A DNA stretch of 64,000 nucleotides from Pseudonocardia sediminis (lineage in GTDB: Bacteria; Actinomycetota; Actinomycetes; Mycobacteriales; Pseudonocardiaceae): contig NZ_SHKL01000001.1 of assembly GCF_004217185.1 (NCBI RefSeq), positions 6,437,405 through 6,501,404 of the forward strand, written 5' to 3'. Positions 1 through 7,632 of this stretch are shown here, in pieces. The notes beneath the pieces are model-generated. The model saw only the letters and a list, made by a program, of their open reading frames with translations, made no database searches and had not been told where the DNA came from. A program made the translations under genes and the position numbers. How positions within the stretch are numbered: the stretch's first letter is position 1; the number at the start of each line of letters is the position of its first letter.

Positions 1-344
1 GCGGCACGCTCGGCGGCGGCGACCAGCCGGCGGCGGGCCAGGGCCCGGGTCGGCGGGAAGACCAGCGCGAGCCCGAGCAGGTCGGTGACCAGGCCGGGGA
101 TGAACAGCAGCACCCCACCCAGGGCGACGAGCAGCCCGTCGGTGGCCTCGGCGTGCGCCAGCCGGCCGCGCTGCACGGCCGTGGCCAGCGACTGCGCGGC
201 ACGCAGCCCCTCGCGGCGGGCGAGCAGCAGGCCCAGCACCGACCCGGCCAGCAGCACGAGCAGCGTCGGGCCGAGACCGATCCAGGAGCCGAGCGCGATC
301 AGCGCGACGGTCTCGATCACGAGGTAGAGCAGGACGATCCGCAT
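1..344 (-). CDS. FxsA family membrane protein (3' end cut by window edge)
   Basis: Starts at the ATG at 342-344 and reads MRIVLLYLVIETVALIALGS, then runs off the window, so only about 114 N-terminal residues are seen. Two hydrophobic pairs (residues about 3-45 and 70-95) flank a basic stretch with LLARREGLRAAQSL. The second half carries GLLVALGGVLLFIPGLVTDL, which is the core of the FxsA/YtzA family of small cytoplasmic-membrane proteins. The family is named for suppression of F-exclusion of phage T7 in E. coli; its role in actinobacteria is not established. No ribosome-binding site is obvious. The bkd operon lies upstream on the same strand with a gap of 90 bases. Confidence 0.8.
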   Translation of the reverse strand, partial: MRIVLLYLVIETVALIALGSWIGLGPTLLVLLAGSVLGLLLARREGLRAAQSLATAVQRGRLAHAEATDGLLVALGGVLLFIPGLVTDLLGLALVFPPTRALARRRLVAAAERA

Positions 345-434
345 ACCCGTACAACGCACGGGTGTCCGGATTCGCTCCCGATCCGTGCGCCGAACCGCCG
401 GCCCGTTCGATACGGGACATCCGAGGCGGCGCCG

Positions 435-1922
435 CTACCAGGTGAAGGCGACCCCCGGGTCCTCCAGCAGGGCCCCGACGTCGGCCAGGAACCGCGATCC
501 CTGCTCTCCGTCGACGAGCCGGTGGTCGAACGAGAGCGCCAGCCGGCAGACCGTCCGGACGGCCAGCTCGCCGTCGACCACCCACGGCGTCGGCTTGATC
601 GCCCCGACGGCCAGGATCGCCGCCTCGCCCGGGTTGATGATCGGGGTGCCGGTGTCCACGCCGAACACGCCGACGTTGGTGATCGTGAACGTGCCGCCGA
701 CCAGGTCCGCCGGGGGTGTCCGGCCGCTGCGCGCGGTCTCGGTGAGCGTGCCCAGGGCGGCCGCCATCTCGCGCAGGCCGAGCAGGTCGGCGTCGCGGAC
801 CTTCGGCACGATCAGCCCGCGCGGGGTCGCCGCGGCGATCCCGAGCTGCACCCGGTCGTGGAAGACGATCTCGCCGGCCGGCTCGTCCCAGCTCGCGTTG
901 ACCTCCGGGGTGCGCGCCGCGGCCAGGCAGACGGCCTTGGCCACGAACGCCAGCGGCGTCAGCTTCACCTCGGCGAAGTCGCGCCGCGCGCGCATCCGCT
1001 CGCGCAGCTCCATCGTCTCGGTGACGTCGACGGCCAGGAACTCGGTGACGTGCGGCGCGGTGAACGCGCTGGACACCATCGCCGCCGCGGTCGCCTTGCG
1101 GACGCCGCGGATCGGCTCGCGGCGGGTACCGCCGACGGACGCCGGCCCCGACCCCGCGGTGCCGGGCGCCGTCGCACCCCGCCCGGCCGTTCCCGCGCCT
1201 CCGGACACGGCCGCTCCGGACAGGGCCGCCCCGGACACGGCCGCTCCGGCGGCGGGCGCCGTGCCGCTTCCGGCCGCGGTGTCGGTCGTCGCGGATCCGG
1301 GGTCCGCCGCACCGGGCGACGCGGCCGGGGCAGCCGCGGCGGCCTCGATGTCGGCGCGGGTGATCCGGCCGTTCGGGCCCGAGCCGGTCAGCGTCTTCAG
1401 GTCCACGCCGAGGTCCCGGGCCAGCTTGCGCACCGGCGGCGGGGCGAGCGGCACGGTCGCGCCGCGCCCGGCCGCGCCGTTCGCGGGCGAGGGCGTGACC
1501 GCGGCCCCGTGGCGCGGGCGACGGGTCGCGGTGCCCTGGCGCGGGCCGTAGCCGACCAGCGTCGCGATCCGTCCGTCCTTGCCGGCCTCGCCGATCTTCG
1601 CCCCGTTCTCCGGGGCCGCGCCCGCCGCACTGCCGGCCGCCGCCGTCGACGGTGCGGGGGACGACCCGGGGGACGCGGCGGTCCCGGCCGTCTCGATCGC
1701 GATGATCGGCGCGCCCACCTGCACCGTCTGCCCGGGCTCGACCAGCAGCTCGCCGACCGTCCCGGCGTAGGGCGAGGGCAGCTCGACGGCCGCCTTCGCC
1801 GTCTCGATCTCCACCAGCACCTGGTTGACGGTGACGGTGTCGCCCGGGGCGACCCGCCAGTCCAGGATCTCCGCCTCGGTCAGGCCCTCGCCCACGTCCG
1901 GGAGCCGGAACACCTCGGTCAT
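435..1922 (-). CDS. bkdC: Dihydrolipoamide acyltransferase, E2 of branched-chain 2-oxoacid dehydrogenase
   Basis: 495 residues from the ATG at 1920-1922, six bases after the E1beta stop. The protein moves acyl groups on a lipoyl arm from E1 to CoA in the cytoplasm. One lipoyl domain covers residues 1-76 with the lipoylated lysine in IETAKAAVE (K43). An Ala/Pro linker follows. The peripheral subunit-binding domain is at about 160-195 (VRKLARDLGV, GRITRADIE). A second Ala/Gly/Ser-rich linker leads to the acyltransferase domain, which ends with the active-site motif DHRLVDG at about 466-472. With E1alpha and E1beta upstream it forms an ordered bkd operon. No E3 gene is nearby, so E3 is presumably shared. 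A pyruvate or acetoin specificity cannot be excluded from sequence alone. Confidence 0.92.
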   Translation of the reverse strand: MTEVFRLPDVGEGLTEAEILDWRVAPGDTVTVNQVLVEIETAKAAVELPSPYAGTVGELLVEPGQTVQVGAPIIAIETAGTAASPGSSPAPSTAAAGSAAGAAPENGAKIGEAGKDGRIATLVGYGPRQGTATRRPRHGAAVTPSPANGAAGRGATVPLAPPPVRKLARDLGVDLKTLTGSGPNGRITRADIEAAAAAPAASPGAADPGSATTDTAAGSGTAPAAGAAVSGAALSGAAVSGGAGTAGRGATAPGTAGSGPASVGGTRREPIRGVRKATAAAMVSSAFTAPHVTEFLAVDVTETMELRERMRARRDFAEVKLTPLAFVAKAVCLAAARTPEVNASWDEPAGEIVFHDRVQLGIAAATPRGLIVPKVRDADLLGLREMAAALGTLTETARSGRTPPADLVGGTFTITNVGVFGVDTGTPIINPGEAAILAVGAIKPTPWVVDGELAVRTVCRLALSFDHRLVDGEQGSRFLADVGALLEDPGVAFTW

Positions 1923-1927
1923 CGCGC

Positions 1928-2905
1928 TCACCACGCCATCGAGCGGTCGACGGCGTCGAGCACGCGGTCCAGGTCCGGCAGGAAGTCGTCTTCGAGCCGC
2001 GACGGGGGATAGGGGGTGTCGAAGCCGGTCACCCGCAGCACCGGGGCCTCCAGGGAGAAGAAGCACTCCTGCTGCACCCGGGCGGCGACCTCCGCCGACA
2101 CCGACGACTCACCGGGTGCCTCGGAGACGACGACCAGCCGTCCGGTGCGGCGCACCGAGTCGGCGACGGGACCGAGGTCGAGAGGGGACAGCGTGCGCAG
2201 GTCGATCACCTCGATGTCGTGGCCGTCGTCGACGGCGGCGGTGGCGGCGTCCAGGCAGGTCGTCACCATCGGCCCGTAGGTCGCGACCGTGATCGACGAC
2301 CCCGGCCGGACGACCCGCGAGGAGTGCAACGGCGGCGCGGCGGCGAGGTCGTCGCCCACCTCGCCCTTCTCCCAGTACCGGCGCTTGGGCTCGAAGAAGA
2401 TCACCGGGTCGTCGGAGAGGATCGCCTGCTGGATCATCGCGTGGGCGTCGGCGGCGTTCGAGCACGCCACCACCTTCAGGCCCGCGACGTGCGCGAACAA
2501 CGACTCCGGGGACTCGCTGTGATGCTCGACGGCGCCGATCCCGCCGCCGAACGGGATCCGCACCACGACCGGCATCGGCACCCGGCCCTGCGTCCGGTAC
2601 CGCAGCTTGGCCAGCTGGGACACGATCTGGTCGTAGCCGGGGAAGACGAACCCGTCGAACTGGATCTCGCAGACCGGGCGGAAGCCGCGCACGGCGAGCC
2701 CCACGGCGGCACCGATGATCCCGGACTCCGACAGCGGCGTGTCCAGCACGCGCTGCTCGCCGAAGTCCTTCTGCAGGCCGTCGGTGATCCGGAAGACGCC
2801 GCCGAGCCGGCCGACGTCCTCGCCCATGACCAGGACCTTGGGGTCGCGCTCCATCGCCGCGCGCAGACCGTCGTTGAGCGCCTTCGCCATCGTCCGGGTC
2901 GCCAT
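1928..2905 (-). CDS. bkdB: 2-oxoacid dehydrogenase E1 component, beta subunit
   Basis: 325 residues. The ATG at 2903-2905 is preferred over an upstream GTG because GGGGAGG sits about eight bases before it; it lies one base beyond the E1alpha stop, so translation is probably coupled. The transketolase-like pyrimidine-binding domain (residues 1-180) shows VLVMGEDVGRLGGVFRITDG and VLDTPLSESGIIG, which hold the conserved glutamate that activates thiamine diphosphate, followed by the C-terminal transketolase domain (about 195-315). It pairs with E1alpha as an alpha2beta2 decarboxylase. Length and motifs are normal for BkdB or AcoB. Gene order E1alpha-E1beta-E2 matches actinobacterial bkd operons. 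Confidence 0.92.
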   Translation of the reverse strand: MATRTMAKALNDGLRAAMERDPKVLVMGEDVGRLGGVFRITDGLQKDFGEQRVLDTPLSESGIIGAAVGLAVRGFRPVCEIQFDGFVFPGYDQIVSQLAKLRYRTQGRVPMPVVVRIPFGGGIGAVEHHSESPESLFAHVAGLKVVACSNAADAHAMIQQAILSDDPVIFFEPKRRYWEKGEVGDDLAAAPPLHSSRVVRPGSSITVATYGPMVTTCLDAATAAVDDGHDIEVIDLRTLSPLDLGPVADSVRRTGRLVVVSEAPGESSVSAEVAARVQQECFFSLEAPVLRVTGFDTPYPPSRLEDDFLPDLDRVLDAVDRSMAW

Positions 2906-2906
2906 G

Positions 2907-4091
2907 TCAGGCCTCCCCGTCAAACGAGGCGTGGTAGGCCAGGTACTCCTCGCGCTGCGCCTCGACCTGCGGCGACGGTTCGGCGTAGACCTCGGAGAAC
3001 ATCCGCTCCGGGCCGGGGGACGGCATCGCGCGGCAGTACTCGCGCAGTCGCACCGCGAGCGCCTCGGACTCGGCCTCGACGCCGTCGAAGAAGTCCTGGG
3101 AGACGCCGAGGGAGCGGACCAGGTGCACCCGCACCCGTTCGATCGGGTCCTTGAGCTTCCACAGCTCGACCTCGTCGGCGAGGCGGTAGCGGGTCGCGTC
3201 GTCGGAGGTCGTGTGGGAGTCCATCCGGTAGGTGAACGCCTCGATCAGCACGGGCCCGTTCCCGGTGCGGCACTCCTCGAGCGCCCAGCGGGTGACGGCC
3301 AGGCAGGCCAGGACGTCGTTGCCGTCGACGCGGACGCCGGGGAAGCCGTAGCCGCGGGCGCGCTGGTAGAGCGGGACCCGGGTCTGGCGGGAGAGCGGCA
3401 CGGAGATCGCCCACTGGTTGTTCTGGCAGAAGAACACCAGCGGCGCGTCGTAGGCCGCGGCCCACACGAAGCCCTCGTGCACGTCGCCCTGGCTGGTGGC
3501 ACCGTCACCGAAGTAGCAGATCGTGGCCTCGCCGGTGTCCGGGTCGCCCACCTTGGACTCGAAGCGCTGGCCCATCGCGTAGCCGGTCGCGTTCAGGCAC
3601 TGGTTGCCGATGACGATCGTGTACGGGTGGAAGCCGGTCGCGGCGGAGTCCCAGGCGCCGTGGTCGGTGCCGCGGAAGATGCCGAGCAGCTCGGTCGGGT
3701 CGATGCCGCGGCACCAGGCGACGCCGTGCTCGCGGTAGCTGGGGAACGCCATGTCCTGGCTGCGCAGCGCACGGCCGGAGCCGACCTGGGCGGCCTCCTG
3801 ACCCAGCAGCGGGACCCAGATCCCGAGCTCGCCCTGGCGCTGCAGCGCGTTGCCCTCCCGGTCGGCGCGGCGGACCAGCACCATGTCCCGGTAGAGCGCC
3901 TTCAGCTCCTCGGCGCCGACATCGGCGCTGTAGGCGTCGAAGCGGTGGTCGGTGGTGCGCTCACCCTCCGGGGTGAGCAGCTGGACGAGCTCCGGCCCGC
4001 CCTCGTCGATGCCCTTGAGACCGGCGACGACCTGGTCGTGGCTGGGCCGCGACCTCGGATCGCTCGGTACCCATGCCTGCGGTTCCTCCAC
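2907..4091 (-). CDS. bkdA: 2-oxoacid dehydrogenase E1 component, alpha subunit
   Basis: 394 residues from a GTG at 4089-4091 with AGGAGG five to six bases upstream; the open frame continues further upstream but without family similarity. The thiamine diphosphate-binding motif is GDGATSQGDVHEGF followed by FCQNNQWAIS (about residues 195-235). The phosphorylation-loop region YRMDSHTTSDDATRY is also present. It decarboxylates branched-chain 2-oxo acids (or related substrates) and transfers the acyl group to lipoyl-E2. First gene of the bkd operon. In actinomycetes this complex supplies branched starter units for fatty acids, so a membrane-lipid role is likely; that is inference from the family. 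Confidence 0.92.
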   Translation of the reverse strand: MEEPQAWVPSDPRSRPSHDQVVAGLKGIDEGGPELVQLLTPEGERTTDHRFDAYSADVGAEELKALYRDMVLVRRADREGNALQRQGELGIWVPLLGQEAAQVGSGRALRSQDMAFPSYREHGVAWCRGIDPTELLGIFRGTDHGAWDSAATGFHPYTIVIGNQCLNATGYAMGQRFESKVGDPDTGEATICYFGDGATSQGDVHEGFVWAAAYDAPLVFFCQNNQWAISVPLSRQTRVPLYQRARGYGFPGVRVDGNDVLACLAVTRWALEECRTGNGPVLIEAFTYRMDSHTTSDDATRYRLADEVELWKLKDPIERVRVHLVRSLGVSQDFFDGVEAESEALAVRLREYCRAMPSPGPERMFSEVYAEPSPQVEAQREEYLAYHASFDGEA

Positions 4092-4228
4092 GGCGACTCC
4101 TCCTGGCCCGGCCCGCCGCGGGTAGCGGTGGCCCGTCCGGCCGGGGCCCGCACGGGTGGGTGCGGCGATCCCGGGACGCGACGGCGCGCGTCCCCACCGA
4201 TCCTGGCACGACTGCGCTCCGCGCCCAA

Positions 4229-4247
4229 CGAACGGAACTCTCGTCGG
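4229..4247 (-). repeat. Single copy of the intergenic GACGAGAG repeat
   Basis: Minus-strand sequence CCGACGAGAGTTCCGTTCG. It matches the unit found as hairpins at 4315-4357, 7486-7536, 19877-19927 and, in a more diverged form, 33168-33186. It lies in the upstream region of bkdA. Confidence 0.6.
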
Positions 4248-4314
4248 AACCTTTGCCCCGACCGTGCCGCTCGCCGGGGCCTTCGCCGGGCGGGCGCGCA
4301 GACCCCGAGACAGC

Positions 4315-4357
4315 GAACGGCGCTCTCGTCGCAACCTGTGCGACGAGAGCGCCGTTC
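4315..4357. terminator. Perfect 19-bp inverted repeat, probable terminator of the antitoxin-like gene
   Basis: Left arm 4315-4333 (GAACGGCGCTCTCGTCGCA), five-base loop, right arm 4339-4357, fully complementary. It lies 25 bases beyond the stop of the minus-strand gene at 4382 and upstream of bkdA. It has no T tract, as is usual for actinobacterial hairpin terminators. The arms belong to the GACGAGAG intergenic repeat family. Confidence 0.75.
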
Positions 4358-4381
4358 GGTGATGTGGGTCGGGCGGAACCG

Positions 4382-4762
4382 TCAGTAGCGCGGCGGCTGC
4401 TGGCCCGGCTGCGTCGGCGGCGGGTAGCCCTCGGTGGTGCCGTAGGTGCCCGAGCCGTTGCCGGACGCGGGCGGCGGGTTGCCGGTGACGGGCGGCGGGT
4501 TGCCGGCGGCCGGACGTCCCGGCGCGGGCGGGGTGGTGCCGGGCGCGCCGTAGCCGTAGCCGGGCTGCGGGATACCGGCGACGTCCTTGGCCTTGCGCGC
4601 GGCGCCGGAGATCTGGTTCGTGTACTTGCCCTTGGTCTGCTTGTCCACGAACTGCGCCGCCTTGTCCAGCGCCTTACCGGCCTGGTCGGGGTGGCTGCGT
4701 GCGTAGCGGCGGGCCGCCTCGGCGGCACCGGCCAGTGCGGTGAGTCTGCGGAACAGGGGCAT
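4382..4762 (-). CDS. MT0933/Rv0909-type antitoxin-like protein
   Basis: 126 residues from an ATG with GGAGG eight bases upstream. Residues 1-65 carry ALDKAAQFVDKQTKGKYTNQ, the signature of the MT0933 (Rv0909) antitoxin-like family, a short amphipathic helical protein. The second half is a low-complexity Pro/Gly/Tyr tail with NPPPVTGNPPPASGNG repeats, not typical for the family. No toxin-like gene of the Rv0910 class lies next to it, so a toxin-antitoxin role is doubtful and a general stress or envelope-associated role is as likely. The gene is divergent from the amino-acid ABC operon. Confidence 0.65.
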   Translation of the reverse strand: MPLFRRLTALAGAAEAARRYARSHPDQAGKALDKAAQFVDKQTKGKYTNQISGAARKAKDVAGIPQPGYGYGAPGTTPPAPGRPAAGNPPPVTGNPPPASGNGSGTYGTTEGYPPPTQPGQQPPRY

Positions 4763-5081
4763 CGGTGGTTCCTCCGTCGGTGGTGCCGGTGCCCGCCGGT
4801 CGACGGCGGCGCACCCGGGTCTGTGTGACCCACACTATTTCAACGCGCGGCGTCCAGCAGGGAGTTCCCGTCCGGTCGCGCACCGTATCGAGCCGGTCCC
4901 GGCGTGCGACCGTCCGGTAACGAATGAATGGCGCGCTAGGGAAATGGGCTGTCGCGATGGCACGATCCCGCACGGCCCGACGCGCGTCCCACAGACCGCG
5001 CGATCGGTCGTCGACCGCCTCGACCGCCGCCAGGGGGGCTCGGAGCGGCGGTCGATCCGTGTCCCGACCAGGAGGTCGCTC
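4763..5081. other. Divergent intergenic region, no gene
   Basis: Holds the promoters of the antitoxin-like gene (leftward) and the amino-acid ABC operon (rightward). A 13-bp palindrome GTGTGACCCACAC at 4823-4835 sits centrally and could be an operator. No other structure is evident. Confidence 0.4.
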
Positions 5082-5888
5082 GTGCGCAGTACCGTCCGTT
5101 CGTCATTCGCCGCGGTACTCACCGCCGGGCTCGTCGCCGTCCTCGCGGGGTGTGGCGGCTCCGGCGGGAACGCCGCGCCGGGCGACGCCAACGTCCAGCT
5201 CGTCAACGCGGGCCAGCTCACCACCTGCACGCACCTGCCCTACGAGCCGTTCCAGTTCCGGCAGGGCGACGCGATCGTCGGCTTCGACGTCGACATGATC
5301 GACCTGGTCGCCAAGCAGCTCGGGGTGACCCAGCAGATCGTCGACACGCCGTTCGACAACATCCAGACCGGCGCCGACATGAACACCGGCGTCTGCGACC
5401 TCGGCGCCGCCGCGATGACGATCAACGACACGCGCAAGCAGAACATCGACTTCTCCGACCCCTACTTCGACGCCACCCAGGCCCTGCTGGTCAAGAAGAG
5501 CGCCGGGATCACCGACGTGAGCCAGCTGAACGGCAAGAAGGTCGGCGTGCAGAACAGCACGACCGGTCAGGAGTACGCGCAGAAGAACGCCACCGGCGCG
5601 CAGATCACCGGGTTCGAGGACCTCGGCCTGCTGCTCACCGCCGTGAAGACCGGCCAGGTCGACGCCGCGATCAGCGACAACGGGCCGTCGCTGGACTTCG
5701 CGAAGAAGAACCCGGAGCTGGGTGTCACCAAGGAGTTCGACACCCAGGAGCAGTACGGGTTCGGCGTCCGCAAGGGCAACACCGCACTGGTGCAGCAGAT
5801 CAACCGGGCCGTCGCCACCGCCAGGTCCGACGGCACCTACGACCGCCTCTACGCGAAGTGGTTCGGCAAGGCCCCCGGGCAGAGCTGA
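5082..5888 (+). CDS. Amino-acid ABC transporter substrate-binding lipoprotein
   Basis: 268 residues. The GTG at 5082 is chosen because AGGAGG lies at 5070-5075 and because it starts directly at a lipoprotein signal peptide (RSTVRSSF, hydrophobic core, lipobox LAGC with Cys24). The mature protein is a type-3 periplasmic binding protein (SBP_bac_3): the ligand-domain opening is replaced by TCTHLPYEPFQFRQGDAIVGF, followed by FDVDMIDLVAKQLG, DFSDPYFDATQALLVKK and the hinge KKVGVQNSTTGQEYA. It would capture a polar amino acid outside the membrane and deliver it to the permease encoded 14 bases downstream. The substrate cannot be read from sequence. First gene of a three-gene operon. Confidence 0.9.
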   Translation: MRSTVRSSFAAVLTAGLVAVLAGCGGSGGNAAPGDANVQLVNAGQLTTCTHLPYEPFQFRQGDAIVGFDVDMIDLVAKQLGVTQQIVDTPFDNIQTGADMNTGVCDLGAAAMTINDTRKQNIDFSDPYFDATQALLVKKSAGITDVSQLNGKKVGVQNSTTGQEYAQKNATGAQITGFEDLGLLLTAVKTGQVDAAISDNGPSLDFAKKNPELGVTKEFDTQEQYGFGVRKGNTALVQQINRAVATARSDGTYDRLYAKWFGKAPGQS

Positions 5889-5902
5889 GGATCTCGTCCC
5901 CC

Positions 5903-6709
5903 ATGGCACTCTCCCCCCGTCGTCGTGCGCGGGTGTTCCGCGGCGTCCAGTACGCGATCGCCGTCGCGGTCGTCCTGGTCGTCGCGTTCACCGCGGACTG
6001 GGCGACCATCCGCACGGCGTTCTTCGACCTCGAGGTCGCCCGGAGCCTGTTCCCGGACGTCATCGTCGTCGCCCTGAAGAACACGATCGTCTTCACCGCC
6101 CTCGGGTTCCTGCTCGCGCTGGCGCTGGGCCTGGTCCTGGCCCTGATGCGGCTGTCGTCGGTGCGCCCGTACCGCTGGCTCGCCGCGGCCTACGTCGAGT
6201 TCTTCCGCGGGCTCCCGGCGCTGCTCGTCGTGATCGCGATCGGGTTCGGCATCCCGCTGGCGTTCGGGACGCTGCTCGACCGCACGGTGGCGATCACGAT
6301 CGCGCTGGGCATCGCCGGGTCGGCCTACATCTGCGAGACGATCCGGGCCGGCATCCAGGCCGTCCCGTCCGGCCAGGTCGAGGCGGCCCGCTCGCTGGGC
6401 ATGTCGCCGGCCCGGACGATGGTGTTCATCGTGATCCCGCAGGCGTTCCGGATCGTGCTGCCGCCGCTGACCAACGAGCTGATCCTGCTGACGAAGGACT
6501 CGTCGCTGGCGTTCCTGCTCGGCTCGACGCTGGCCCAGCAGGAGCTCGCCCAGTTCGGCCGGGCCGCGCTGAACCAGGTCCGCAGCCTCACCCCGCTGCT
6601 GGTCGTCGGGCTCTGCTACCTGATCATCACCATCCCGCTGTCCTACCTGGCCCGGCGGCTCGAACGGCGCTACGGCAGTGCCGGCAACCCGCAGGGGGCC
6701 GAGGTATGA
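5903..6709 (+). CDS. Amino-acid ABC transporter permease (HisM/GlnP type)
   Basis: 268 residues, ATG at 5903. About five hydrophobic helices. The first helix (AIAVAVVLVVAFT) is followed by an extracytoplasmic segment typical of the GlnP subfamily, then ALKNTIVFTALGF. The EAA loop contacting the ATPase is EAARSLGMSPARTMVFIVIP (residues about 155-174), with the expected conserved glycine. A homodimer would form the channel. The gene sits 14 bases after the binding protein and overlaps the ATPase gene by four bases (ATGA), so the operon is tightly coupled. Confidence 0.92.
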   Translation: MALSPRRRARVFRGVQYAIAVAVVLVVAFTADWATIRTAFFDLEVARSLFPDVIVVALKNTIVFTALGFLLALALGLVLALMRLSSVRPYRWLAAAYVEFFRGLPALLVVIAIGFGIPLAFGTLLDRTVAITIALGIAGSAYICETIRAGIQAVPSGQVEAARSLGMSPARTMVFIVIPQAFRIVLPPLTNELILLTKDSSLAFLLGSTLAQQELAQFGRAALNQVRSLTPLLVVGLCYLIITIPLSYLARRLERRYGSAGNPQGAEV

Positions 6710-7470
6710 GCGCCGCGACCGACCGCGGGCCCGTCATCCGCATCACGGGGCTGCACAAGTCCTTCGGCTCGACGGAGGTCCTGAAGGGCATCGACCTGGA
6801 GGTCGAGCGCGGCGAGGTGCTCTGCATCATCGGCGCGTCGGGCTCCGGGAAGTCGACGCTGCTGCGGTGCGTGAACCTGCTGGAGACCCCGACCAGCGGG
6901 TCGATCGTCGTCTCCGGGCACGAGATGACCGACCCGGACGTCGACATCGACGCCGCCCGCCGCGGGATCGGCATGGTGTTCCAGCAGTTCAACCTGTTCG
7001 CGAACCTGAACGTGCTGGGCAACCTGACGATCGCGCAGCGCCGCGCGCTCGGCCGCTCCCAGGAGGAGGCGGAGCGGATCGCGCGGGAGAACCTGGCCCG
7101 GGTCGGTCTCGCCGACCGCGAGTCGGCGAACCCGGCCCAGCTCTCCGGCGGGCAGCAGCAGCGGGTCGCCATCGCGCGGTCGCTGTCGATGCAGCCCGCG
7201 GTGATGCTGTTCGACGAGCCGACGTCGGCTCTCGACCCGGAGCTGGTGGGCGACGTCCTGGACGTCATGCGCGGCCTGGCCGCCGAGGGCATGACGATGC
7301 TCGTGGTCACCCACGAGATCCAGTTCGCCCGCGAGATCGCCGACCGCGTCCTGTTCGTCGACCAGGGCGTGATCACCGAGATCGGACCCCCGGAGGACGT
7401 GATCGGAAACCCGAAGGAACCCCGCACCCGGGAGTTCCTGTCCCGGGTCCTGCGCGCCCCCACTCCTTGA
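6706..7470 (+). CDS. Amino-acid ABC transporter ATP-binding protein (GlnQ type)
   Basis: 254 residues; ATG overlaps the permease stop. Walker A GASGSGKST (about residues 44-52), Q-loop FQQFNLF, signature LSGGQQQR, Walker B VMLFDEPTSALDPE and the H-loop VVTHE are all intact. The D-loop SALDPE and overall length match the polar amino-acid (PAAT) importers. It drives uptake through the adjacent permease. Two copies of a short hairpin repeat follow the stop codon and probably end the transcript. Confidence 0.95.
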   Translation: MSAATDRGPVIRITGLHKSFGSTEVLKGIDLEVERGEVLCIIGASGSGKSTLLRCVNLLETPTSGSIVVSGHEMTDPDVDIDAARRGIGMVFQQFNLFANLNVLGNLTIAQRRALGRSQEEAERIARENLARVGLADRESANPAQLSGGQQQRVAIARSLSMQPAVMLFDEPTSALDPELVGDVLDVMRGLAAEGMTMLVVTHEIQFAREIADRVLFVDQGVITEIGPPEDVIGNPKEPRTREFLSRVLRAPTP

Positions 7471-7485
7471 CCGTCCCCCCGGCCT

Positions 7486-7536
7486 GCACGAGAGCTCCGT
7501 TCGTGCGGCAAGGGTGGACGGGAGCTCCTTTCGTGC
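7486..7536. repeat. Two copies of the GACGAGAGCTCCGTTCG hairpin repeat
   Basis: Units at 7486-7506 and 7517-7536. The first has arms GCACGA and TCGTGC around a nine-base centre; the second is diverged (GGGAGCTCCTTTCG core). They follow the ABC operon stop by 15 bases and precede the AfsR-like gene, so a transcript-end role is likely. Confidence 0.6.
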
Positions 7537-7619
7537 ATCGCCGGGTGAGGTGTGGCGACGGTGCTCTGACCGGCGTGAACCGCCTCGGTTCACCCGTTCC
7601 GGACGCGCCGCCGATCACT

Positions 7620-7625
7620 TACGAT
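7620..7625 (+). promoter_or_regulatory. Putative -10 element (TACGAT) of a leaderless transcript
   Basis: TACGAT, then seven bases, then the GTG at 7633. No ribosome-binding site precedes the GTG. Same spacing as at a dozen other genes in the window. Confidence 0.55.
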
Positions 7626-7632
7626 CACGGGC

